DNA of 64,000 nucleotides, taken from the NCBI GenBank assembly GCA_007922195.1, contig ML681995.1:13385879-13449878 (forward strand), given 5' to 3'. Position 1 is the first letter of the stretch, and each line of letters starts with the position of its first letter. Positions 21,397-31,500 of the stretch are shown here, in pieces. This DNA comes from Podocnemis expansa (taxonomy: Eukaryota; Chordata; Testudines; Podocnemididae). Made by a program: the position numbers and the translations under genes. Below the pieces are notes generated by a model. It was given only the letters and a program-made list of their open reading frames with translations, did not search any database and was not told the origin of the DNA.

Positions 21397-21604
21397 CAGT
21401 GCTTCCCAACCAGTACGCCATGGCACATGGGTGTGCCCTCAGGCCGGAGCAGGTGTGCCATGGAATTTTTTGACAAACTACTCTTGAGTTCTGGATTGGT
21501 TCATGAATATTCATAAGTTTGTTTGGTGACTACAGGGAGGGGTGCCTCACAATAATTAAAGGACTTAAGGTTTGCCACAGCAGAGAAAAGGGCGAGAACC
21601 ACTG
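21397..21604. mobile_element. Non-autonomous hAT element (208 bp)
   Basis: The insert begins CAGTGCTTCCCAACC and ends GCGAGAACCACTG. The flanks CACTAGGC (21389-21396) and CCCTAGGC (21605-21612) form an 8-bp duplication with one mismatch. It lies in the minisatellite. Confidence 0.8.
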
Positions 21605-21829
21605 CCCTAGGCACCTCATGCCCACATGTTCCTAATCCTCTACCTACCTCAGGCCCATACAGGTTGCTAATCCCTTACCCATTTCTTGCTGCTACAGGCC
21701 CCTAATTTCCCTAGACACCCCCTCATGCCCAACAGGTACCTAATCCCCCTACCCACCTGCTCATGCTAAGTCCCTAATCCCCTATCCACCTGCTTATTAT
21801 ACCCATACAGGTCCCTAATTCCCCTAGGC

Positions 21830-21938
21830 ACCTTTTCTCCTATGAAAGCTCATGTGAAAAATAAATGTTAGTCTATAAGTGCCACACGATTTGATTTTTT
21901 TTTTCTGCACTAGACTAACAGGGCTACCCCTTTGAAAA
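21830..21938 (+). mobile_element. Penelope-like repeat, right-arm fragment
   Basis: Only a right arm is present: CTCCTATGAAAGCTCATG, GTTAGTCTATAAGTGCCAC, and the terminal ACTAGACTAACAGGGCTACC. It is inserted in or beside the minisatellite. Confidence 0.65.
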
Positions 21939-22460
21939 ATGCTCATATAGGTCTCTAATCCCCTATCTGCCTGCTGATGCCCACGAAGGTCCCTAATTCC
22001 CCTAGGCACAACCACAAGCCTCTACGGTTCCCTAATTCCCTGCCCTCAGCAAATATCCCCCAGGTTCCACCGCCCACTCATTCCCCAACCCTCCTGCCCC
22101 GAGCGGGCCGCCTGTCTGCCCCCCCCCCCCGAACTAATCCCCGTGCAGCGCCCAAACCCCCTCTCAGCCTCGCCCCTGCGGACCCAAACGCAGCACCCGC
22201 CTCACTGGCGCTGATTGACAGCTGCCTCTAGCAAGCCCCGCCCCCTGCCGCTGCCACCAATGAACAAACATTCCGAGCCCGGGAGGGGCGGGGCTAGAAC
22301 GCTCCCCTTCCCCGGCCCGCCCGACGGCGGCCGCCGTGGGCCATTTTCCGCCGGCGGGGCTGTTCGCCTCACGAGCCGAGCTCCGGCTGTCGCAGGTTCC
22401 TCCCCTGGCCCGCCCCCTGCTCAGCGCGAGCCAGCTCCGGGCCGAGGAGGAGCCGCCGAA

Positions 22461-22566
22461 ATGGAGTTGGGGCAGGTGTCGCTGAGCTTCTCCCGCCTGC
22501 CCATGTTCCCCTTCTTCGACGCGGCGCATTACCTGGTCTCCGTGCTGGTGCTCAAGGAGCAGCGGG
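22461..22566 (+). CDS. TMEM38B: TMEM38B coding exon 1
   Basis: It starts at ATG 22461 and ends after CGG G, followed by donor GTGAGC. It codes residues 1-35 and the first base of Gly36, covering the first transmembrane segment with [14 protein letters not shown]. Confidence 0.95.
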
Positions 22567-25500
22567 GTGAGCCCGGCCCCTCGGGAACCGCTAGGCCCGG
22601 CGCCTGCTCCCAACTGCCGCCGCCAACCGCCACTGACCCCCGCCCGGCGCGCGCCCGCAACTGCCCGCGTGCCCCCAACTGCCGCTGTCAACCGCCACTG
22701 CCCCCCCGCGCGGCGCGCGCCCGCAACTGCCCGCGTGCCCCCAACTGCCGCTGTCAACCGCCACTGCCCCCCCGCCCGCCCGGCGCGCGCCCGCCCGCCG
22801 CTCACAGCCCTGCTGCTGGGGGGGGGAATTGGCCCCCACAGAGAGCCCCTTGCAGCCTCCTGGGGGGGGGGGAGCGGAGGAAGCAGGGGCACCCCCAACC
22901 CCCCTGAATGTCCCAGCACCCCCAGTTGTCAGCTAGTAACAGTGTTATTTATAGCAATTTAGTGAGCACACAACACCCCCCGCATTTGAAATCTTGGGGC
23001 AGCTGCTGGGAGGAAGCCTGTGCTAAGACACCCTCCCCCATGATTTCCAGTTGGCGCCCCTAGGCTGTGTGGGGGCGCCCCCATCCATTTTCCACCCCCT
23101 CGCCCAGCTCCTGACAGCTGGCACCGGCCCTTTGCCTTCTCCGTGACCCCTCTCTCCTAGCCCGCGCTGGGGCCAAAACAGCTGGGGGAGCAGGGTGCTG
23201 AGTGAACTAAACTCCTGCCCTGCCCCAGCCTGTTGACACCTGGGAGCTGTACAGCCTTGGGCGGGTATTAGACTTTTATCTGGAAATGGGACGGACACCT
23301 GGCCCCACCCGCAAATCGATGGGGGAAAATAAATACAGCCGCCTGTGGTTAGTGAAACGGTCAGAGCTGCCAAGGACGAACAAGTGCCTGAGGGGCAGCT
23401 GTGTTAGTCTAGCTGAGCAAAACCTTCTATATTGCAAAAGAATAGGGCTGTGGTGCGCTGGCATTTAGAATAGAATCCTAGGGTTGGAAGGGACCTCGTG
23501 AGATCATCGAGCCCAACCCCCTGGGGCTTGAGCCCGGGACCTTCTACACATTAAGAAGCAAAGCACTTGCTGTGGCACTTAAAGCAGGGTCAGCAAGCTT
23601 TGCCGACCCCTGTGCTGGTCCTTCCTCCCCGACCCACAGCTGGTGCTGGCGACCCCCTCTGCTGAAACAGTGTGGCGGCCTGCCTGAAAATTCAGCAGCG
23701 GTCACAGCTGGAGTGGGAGTGCTTCCCAGGCGTGTCACAGAAAGAAGTCACCTAGGTGGCTCATCTTGGCAGCGTGCCTGGGGATAGAGGTCCCCAGGCA
23801 TGCTGCAGAAAGAAGCTGCCGAGAGTGGCTCCTTCAGAGAGCATCTCGCTACAGAGAGGAGCCACTCTGGGCAGCTTTTTTTCTGTGTCACATGGGGGGG
23901 CCCCCCATGTCCCAGCTGCACCCGAAGGAAGCTGCCCAAAGTGGCTTTTGGTGGCAGGAGTGGCAATTTCTGTGGTACTGAAGAGGGTGCCGCGTGCTGC
24001 TGTGAATGGACTCGGGTGCCACTGTCGGCAAACATGCTGAGAGTTGCCTACCTCTGACTTAAAGACTAACAAATTTATTTATTGCATGAGCTTTTGTGAG
24101 AGAAAATCCACTGCACAGGAGTGACACTGTCCCTGGAAAAGACTCAAGATCTGTCCGTCCCCCCCATACCCAGTGCCAGTGACACCAGTGCCACTGTGCC
24201 TGGCAAAGTGGGCTTTCCTCCCATGGAAGCTCATGCGATAAACAAATTTTGTTTGTCTTTAAGTGCCAGAGGACTCCTTGCTTCTTTTGCTGAACTAGAC
24301 TAACATGGCTGCCCCTTTGGAACTTCCATATTGTAATTTCTACGTCATGCATCTGATTTGAACACTTATAAAGCTTTGCCTTTGTGACTTTCTGCTGTCT
24401 TTAAATAATTCTGGCCCTTTCCCTGCATAATTTCCTCCTCGCACCGAAACTTTAAATAGATTAAAAATTAGCAACAATGTTTAAAGTCATAATCTGGCCC
24501 AACTGCAAATTTAAATCGACACAAATTGAAAAAAAGCTTTATGTATTGAAATTATATTTAAAAAGATCAGATTCTGCCAAGCCTAGCTATACTGGGCCAT
24601 GGATAGAAGGTGGAGATTCAAAGTGGTAACCATTTTAGTCTAGTCCACCAAAACAAACAAGGAGTCCTGGGGTACTTTTAAAGACCAACAAATCTATTTG
24701 TTGCATGAGCTTTCGTGGGAGAGAATCCCACTTCAGATTGCTTGAAGACGGAGAATTTACAGAATCAGCATCTGATGAAGTGGGATTCTCTCCCACGAAA
24801 GCTCACAGGATAAATACATTTGTTAGTTTTTGAAAGTGCTACCAGACTCCTTGTTTGAGGTGGAGTGTGTGTGGGGCACAGACATAAATAATAGGGTTTA
24901 TGTGACTGAGAGATTTTTTTTCTTTCCCCCCTTAGAAGATATGCTGTACTTCAAATAGTAGCTCATGCGGGCAAGTTCTATGACTTCTGTTATTCAGGAG
25001 GTTAAAATACATAGTCACAGTGTTCCCTTCTGTCTGTATAATATGTGCATTGTATGTACTTAAACTTGCCACTGATTTCAGCCCTGAAAATTGAGTCCTG
25101 GTGTGCATGTGAAATGATTGAGGCCCTCTACTTCTCCATCTGCTGCCTAACTCCCATTACTGCTCTCAGACTTCCTCCCTGCCAGCACAGGGGAAATTAT
25201 GTACTAAGTTTTGTTGGTGAGTGGGGTTGTGAATATTTGCAGGGGACAGGTAACATAAACCAGGGTTAGATAATAAAATAAGGGTCTTGACCCTTGTCTG
25301 CACACCATAGCTTCTACTGTTGCAAAAGTATGGCCCCATTTTTGCTGTTGTCATTGCATATGCAATATACGTTAAAAAACTAGTGTTCATTTTTGTCAGA
25401 ACTGAGACTTGCTCTGATGGCCTTGGATAATCATTACTTTTTACCCATGTGGTGTGCATCATTTGGTTGCTGCAGTTCACCACAGAGGTGTCTGCATTTC

Positions 25501-28500
25501 AGTTGTCATGCATATAGTTTGCAAAAGAATTAGAGATGAATGATGTTAGATCTGTAAAATTATTCTAGATAAATTGAATCCTTACAATTTTCTGAGGTCT
25601 TCTGAGCTTTAAATGTGGGATTATCACAGGTGGTGATGATGATAACCTGAAACTTTAATTCTCTCAAGTCTGTTCCTTCAGGTTTAGTTCTGATGCTTGT
25701 TCCAATACGATTGAGTGGTGTACCATAGGTCCTGTCTAATGGCAGATTACTCAAAAGCCTTCTGACCAGACTTTGAAATAAGAGCCCCTCAAAGAGGGAG
25801 GCTCTAATGTTCTGTAACATTATGTATAGATTTCAAGTCTGGTGAAAGAGGTCATGGAGCTTTTGTCACAAACTTAGTAGTGCTCATTCTTTTATCTAGC
25901 TGCTTTTTCAGAATTCTGAAATGTACAACAGTGAAGAACACTTTCATTACTCAGTATGTTTACAGTAAGTAGCAATAAATAAGCAACAAAAGCCACATAG
26001 TTATGATGATCTCCTGCCAAGGCCCTGCCTTCTCATTGTTTTGGGCTATGAAAAATAATTTGACAAATCATCCAGTAAGTTGCTGGTTGAAAGCCTTGCT
26101 AATGGTGGGTGTCTCCCCCCTCCCCCCCCCCAGTGGCTTTGGGTAGAAGGGGTGAGGCCAGGAATGTTTCTGCCCCAGGTAAAGACCTGAGGCATAGGCC
26201 CGGGCCCCGCTCCCTGGCCATGATCCAGTGGCTGGGCCTGATCCGGTGTTGGGCTCCTGCCGCTGCCAGCCTGGGGCCAGATCCCTGGCTGAGGACGGGG
26301 CCGGGAGAGGTCCGAGCTGCTGTAGGCGGCCCGGCCTTAATACTGGGCTGCAGAGGCAGGCGTCACTGCAGGCGGCCTGGCCCCAAATCTGGGTGGGGGA
26401 TGGGGCTGGGAGAGGCAGGGGCTGCCCCAGGCACTTGGTGCACTGACGCAGGGATTTGGGGCATGTGCCCCGTGTGCCAGGTACCAGCGACACCCCTGGG
26501 CGAGGCAGTCGAAGCTCTTTGAAAAGTCAAAAAGTATAGCAGTTTTTTGAGTGATTGAACAAAGATGGGCCCATATACTCTCAGAGCCAATGTGCCACTC
26601 AGGTTGGTGGAGGCTTATTCAACTATCAGTAGGAGCAAGTCCCCCCTCCTTCAGAAAGCCATGTTGGTGCACTTCCAAACATTTTTCTGCTGTGTAAGAG
26701 TTAGGGCAGTATTTGGAAAAAAACAACAAAGAGTTGTGTGGCACTTTAAGACTAACAGATTTATTTTTTTGCATAGACTAACAGAAGTGCCACACAACTC
26801 CTTGTTGTTTTTTTACTGGACTAGACTAACGGCTATCCCTTTTGAAATTGTCAGTATTTGGAAAGTCTGAGTTGAGGGTGCATGCTCTGTGATTCCTGTT
26901 CTGCACTATTGATTTGGGATTATCAACTAGCCTTCCACCATAGAGTTGGGGCAAGCGTTTTATAGAATAAAATTTGGAATAGCTACTGTGAAATAACTTA
27001 AAGCACTCCAGTTCTTTAACTGCTTCAGAGTAAGTTTCCGATATCTGGGTCTTTGGCTTTTCATGGCTGTAGTATTGGATTTATACAGATTTAGGAAGAC
27101 CGCTACATTGATCTGTTTGCTTCACATTCTGAAGATTATTTGCTACTAGAAGGGCTAGATGCTTTATTTTTGTTGAAATCATAGCTTAGTTCTGTAGGAA
27201 ATGATGAGTAAACTCACCAAAAGACATAATACTTGTCATTGGCAAGTAGATTTGTCAAGGCCTAATTAATACCTAACATAGTGTCCACCAGTACTTAAAA
27301 TTGCTCTAATGTCATGTTCTAGGTAAGATAACTGGAAAAAAAAAATCTAATTTAGAGTCTAAATATATGCACTGTCAGTTACTTGCAAACTATCAAAGTA
27401 TTGAAGACAGATGCATTAAAAATAGACCACCCATTTATGACTTCCACAGGATAAATCTACACTGATTACTCTAATGGTAAAGTTCATGGAAGCTTTCTTT
27501 TTCCTAAACCTCTTGCTGCTCCTGATGGATTAGAACATCTCTGTGTAAATCACTTGTCATAGCAAAATTCCCTACTGTAAAAATGATGATGATGTCACAT
27601 GTTGTTTTATGACATTGCCAAATGAACAAGCAGATTCGAAGTGAAAAATCTCCTATTTACAGATGTTACATTACTTTCAAGTTCAAAATTCCCCTGGACT
27701 TTGGGATTGTGTTCAAACCAGAGACTGATGTTAATGAAACAAACAAACAAAGAGTCCTGTGGCATCTAAAGACTAACAAATATATTTATTGCATGAGCTT
27801 TTGAACAGGCCTGATCCAGGGGATGGGGTAGCCGGGGCGAAGCGGCCCGAACTTTCCAGAGTGGGCCGCTCCAGGGGGCCCCACTCCTGGCAAGCCGCAG
27901 TGCTGCGCTGGCTGCTCTCCTCCCTCCCCTTGGGAAGGTGCAGCTGGCTGGGTGTACGCAGGGAGCATTGCTGCACCCCTGGTGCAGAGAGACCAGGTAG
28001 GCGGTGTGACCTCTGGCCCGAGAGGTCCATGGCCCTCTGCTCCTCCCCGCCCATGGGGGAGTTGGGACTGAGGGGGCGATTAGGGCGGCAGTGAGGGCCC
28101 AGGGCCCCCATGAGAGCAGCATTGGGAGCCTACAGGGGGCCCCATTAAAAGCCTTCGCCTAGGGCTGCCAATTGCCTGAAGTCGCCTCTATACAAGAGAC
28201 CCTATTACAAGACCTAATAAAACCAGCTACTCCATCAAAGGCTCATTCACTTGCTCATCCACCAATGTGATTTATGCCATCATGTACTAGAAATGCTCAT
28301 CTTCCTTGTATATTGGACAAACTGGACAGTCTCTGCACAAAAGAATAAATGGGCACAAATCTGACAGCAGAAATCACAACACTATAAAACCAGTGGGTCA
28401 GCATTTCGATCTTCGTGATCACTCCATTAATGATTTGCTAATTGCTGTGCTCAGACAGATGAATACTATATCAAGGCTTCAAAGAGAAGCTGCTGAGATT

Positions 28501-31500
28501 GGTTTTATTTGCAAATTCGGTTGCATTGGTTCAGGACTTGATAGGCACCCTGGATTTTTCTCTCATTACAACAGGTGATTTGACCTCGTCTCCCTTTGTA
28601 TGCTGTTCCCCTGTGTTTGAATCTTTACATCTGTTTTGATTTGCTGTTACAGTGTGACCTGATCCCATTACTTACACCCCCTGCATTTGTTTCCTCCTAT
28701 TCTGTAAGTTCCCTCATCTTTAAAGCACCTGACAAAGTAGGATTTTCTCCCATTAAGCTCATGCAATAAATATATTTGTTAGTCTTTAAGGGTCACAGGA
28801 CACCTTGCTTGTTTGTTTTTAACTGAACTAGACTAACACAGATGCCCCTTTGAATGTTGACATTCATGAGGAAAGGATATACTTTTTTTCCCATTATAAC
28901 ATATCTTTAGTGTGGATTTAGTTAAAATCTTGCATTTTAGGAAGGTTGCCTTAGAGGCAGCAGTTTCCTAGCTTTGGTTAGAGCTGGACAAATAATTCAT
29001 TACTTCTCAGATGACATATTTTATCTTTCTGTTTTCACAGACCTGAGCAGAGCTTGATTTAAGGGGGAAAAAAATCAGAAGAACTAGTAGTCAAATAATT
29101 TCAAAAAATAAATCCTGGTCTGTTGTTCATTTGAAAGCAGGTCGCTGTCGATGGTTGATACTGGAAGTTTAAGTTGTTGGTTTTTTAATTGGGTGCATTA
29201 GTCTTATGGTATATTTTTCTTCTTTGATTGTATTTCTTTGTGTTTCACTTTCTGTTCTTTTGCACACCTCACGTTAGTATCTGTGCATTTCACAGACATT
29301 AATGAAAACTTCTTCACTACACTCTTGGTACACTTTGTGATGTGATAAACATTTTCTTTAAATTGTGAAGGGAAATCTAGTTTTTGTGAGTGAGATGTTA
29401 ATGTCATGTTTAATGCAGAGTTTATTTGCAGTTTTTTCCACATAAGCTGTCCCCCCCCCCCCCGAAGAATTATAGTTTCTTAGTGCAGGTTTTGATGAGT
29501 AAATCTGATTTATTTTTTTTTTGTGCTAAGTGTTGTATTCAGCAACAACCGCTGCGTTTGCAACCTTATCTTCGCCCCAACCTGTAGTATTTGCAGATTA
29601 GTTAGCTTTCCTCAAATCACATTCTGCATGGTTTCATGATGCTTCATTGGTGTTAAAGGATGCTTCATGGGACAAATGTAAAGATGAGATTTTTTGTGAG
29701 TGACCTACTTGAAACGGAATTTCTGTGTTTTGGAAGGTTTTATCCTATCCATAATGTTGGCAATAGTGATGCTAAAGGACAGTTCAGCTAGAAAGGCAAT
29801 GAAGCAACTAGCTTTCGAGCTATGTCAAAACAATAACAAGGAAACAATGACTGAATTGCAAAACACTGGTGTTGAGAGCCAAGGGACTTCTAATGAAGTC
29901 TGGAGTAATCTTCTACTGGACTCCCTTATATTTATTTGTATGTAATACTTTAACTTTTAATAGCTTGGTGTGGAGATTCTCGAATTTTGGCCCCTGCTGG
30001 CTTTTAGAGACCAGGCTCATGATGTGGTGATGTTTAGTTTCCAGTTGCTTTCCTGTCTTCAAAGATTGTTAGGAAGAGCTTGGCAGTATGAAAAAGTGGG
30101 TGGAAACAAGGAAGCAGCAGCTGTGTTCCCTACCTGGACGAGGGACTTCTACTCTGGATGAGGAGGAGATTAAATAGGAACCACCCCTAGGCCTGGCTTA
30201 TTCCACACAGTTAGACTGATGGAAACCATCTTGCATCAATCTAGCTATGGAAGTGTCTACATTTAAATTTGCATCCTGCCAATGTAAGTGCCTCCCTATG
30301 CCAGTTTAGTGATGCCATTTCCTCAAGTGGAGTAGGGGCATGGTTCATGAAATTAGGTTGACACAGTATTGACCCTGCCAGCAGGTTTGGAGATTGGAGG
30401 ATCTTGGGGGGCAACCACTGCACCTGTGGGGTATGGGGTAGATTCGGGGTAAACTTTATTAAAACAGGTATGGGAACAGGTATGGGAGTGGGGTGAGTGG
30501 TGTGGTATATGTATATGGTGCTTGTCACAGTGGTTTCTGTAAAGTGTTGGGGGGTACCTAACTTTGGGGAGTGGGGGCAGGTTGGGGGGTAATGGGAATC
30601 TTCAATTAATTTAGCTTACAACTATAACCCTACTCACTATAACCTAAAAGGTGCTTTAATGTCCTATAGAAAAAAAGGGGTACAGCACAAAATTAGCATG
30701 TGGGCATGTCAGAGAAAAGTGGAAGCAGGTGGGGGAGCAGGAGTTCAAAGGCTGGGAGAAGCAAAGAAGGAGAGAGGTAAGTGGGGGGGGTCTAGGGACA
30801 GTGGGATGGGGATGCACGGGGGAGCTCGGGGCAGGGGGACAGGCAGGGGAGGACACGTGTGGGGGTGGGGACAGCGGGGGGAGCAGGAGTTCAAAGGCTG
30901 GGGGAGACTCGGAGAGGCAAGACAAGTGGAAGGGGCTCAGGGGCAATGAGATGGGGATGCATGGGGGGGGGGCCTCGGGGCAATAGGGGAAGCAGGTGGA
31001 GATTGGATAGTTGCAGGGGAGACGGGGGTCGAGCAACAGGTCCGGGGTTTGAGGGAGAGGCTGAGAAGGGGAGTTGAGTGGCGGTGAAGGGAGCAGTGGC
31101 AGAGGGAAGGGCTTAGGGGAGAGGGAAAACGAGTGGGGGGGGTGAGTGGGAATGGTGGGAAGGAGATGCACGTGGGAGTTGGGGCAGGAAAACTGAGGCA
31201 CGCAAGGAGTTGGGATACACATGGGTGTTCGGGGAAGCAAGAGGGGCTGAACAGAGGAGGGGGAGACAGAGCGGGAATGGGGGCGGGTAGGGTTAGTGAA
31301 AGCAAGCGGGGGGAGCGGCAGGTCAGAGGGTCGAGAGGAAGGCAAGCGGCTGCAAAGAGGTGGGGGGTGCAGAAAGGGAGAAAAGGTGGAGAAAAGTGGC
31401 CACGGGCAGGGGAGCCGGTAGCGGTGCAAGGCGGCTGCAAAGGGGTGGGGGGGTCCAGCGGCAAACTGGCAGGCAGCGGGCTGGAACCGGGGAAGCTGGC

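Larger units (their letters stand above)
21262..22075. repeat. Degenerate CCCTAATCCCC-type minisatellite
   Basis: Repeated units of about 40-60 bp share blocks such as CATGCCCATACAGGT, CCCTAATCCCC and CCTAGACACC. They occur at 21262-21396, 21605-21829 and 21940-22075. They are interrupted by a hAT element and by a PLE fragment. The array ends at the CpG island of TMEM38B. Confidence 0.75.
22080..22900 (+). promoter_or_regulatory. CpG island and TMEM38B promoter region
   Basis: The region is GC-rich with many CpG dinucleotides, in sharp contrast to its surroundings, and encloses exon 1. Upstream of the ATG lie GC boxes at 22235-22245 (GCCCCGCCCCC) and 22285-22294 (GGGGCGGGGC) and a CCAAT box at 22257-22261. 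No TATA box is seen. This suits a broadly expressed housekeeping-type promoter. The transcription start is not visible from sequence; it probably lies between about 22300 and 22450. Confidence 0.75.
23393..24333 (+). mobile_element. Penelope-like palindromic repeat with two nested insertions
   Basis: Left-arm pieces lie at 23393-23428 (GGGGCAGCTGTGTTAGTCTAG), about 23552-23584 (GCTGTGGCACTTAAAG) and 24057-24115. The right arm runs from about 24205 to 24333, ending GGCTGCCCCTTTGGAA. The left arm is broken first by an antisense CR1 tail and then by a hAT element whose 8-bp duplication falls on ACTTAAAG of the arm. The centre has diverged. Confidence 0.7.
27737..28852 (+). mobile_element. Penelope-like element remnant with endonuclease between the arms
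   Basis: The left arm (27737-27807) has the usual AGAGTCCTGTGGC and ACTAACAAATATATTTATTG blocks. The right arm (about 28733-28852) ends in ACTAGACTAACACAGATGCCCC. Between them lie a GC-rich insert (about 27808-28170) and a GIY-YIG endonuclease relic (28200-28578), then a 3' UTR-like stretch. This copy links the short palindromic repeats of the window to the Penelope class, since the arms occupy the positions of the pseudo-LTRs. Confidence 0.75.

Noticed and set aside
22164..22962. Long open frames on both strands over the CpG island
   Set aside because: They overlap TMEM38B exon 1 and a GC-rich minisatellite; Ala/Pro/Arg-rich repeats with no family motif.
29204..29443. Minus-strand 79-codon Lys-rich frame
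   Set aside because: No family motif, AT-rich context, no supporting signals.
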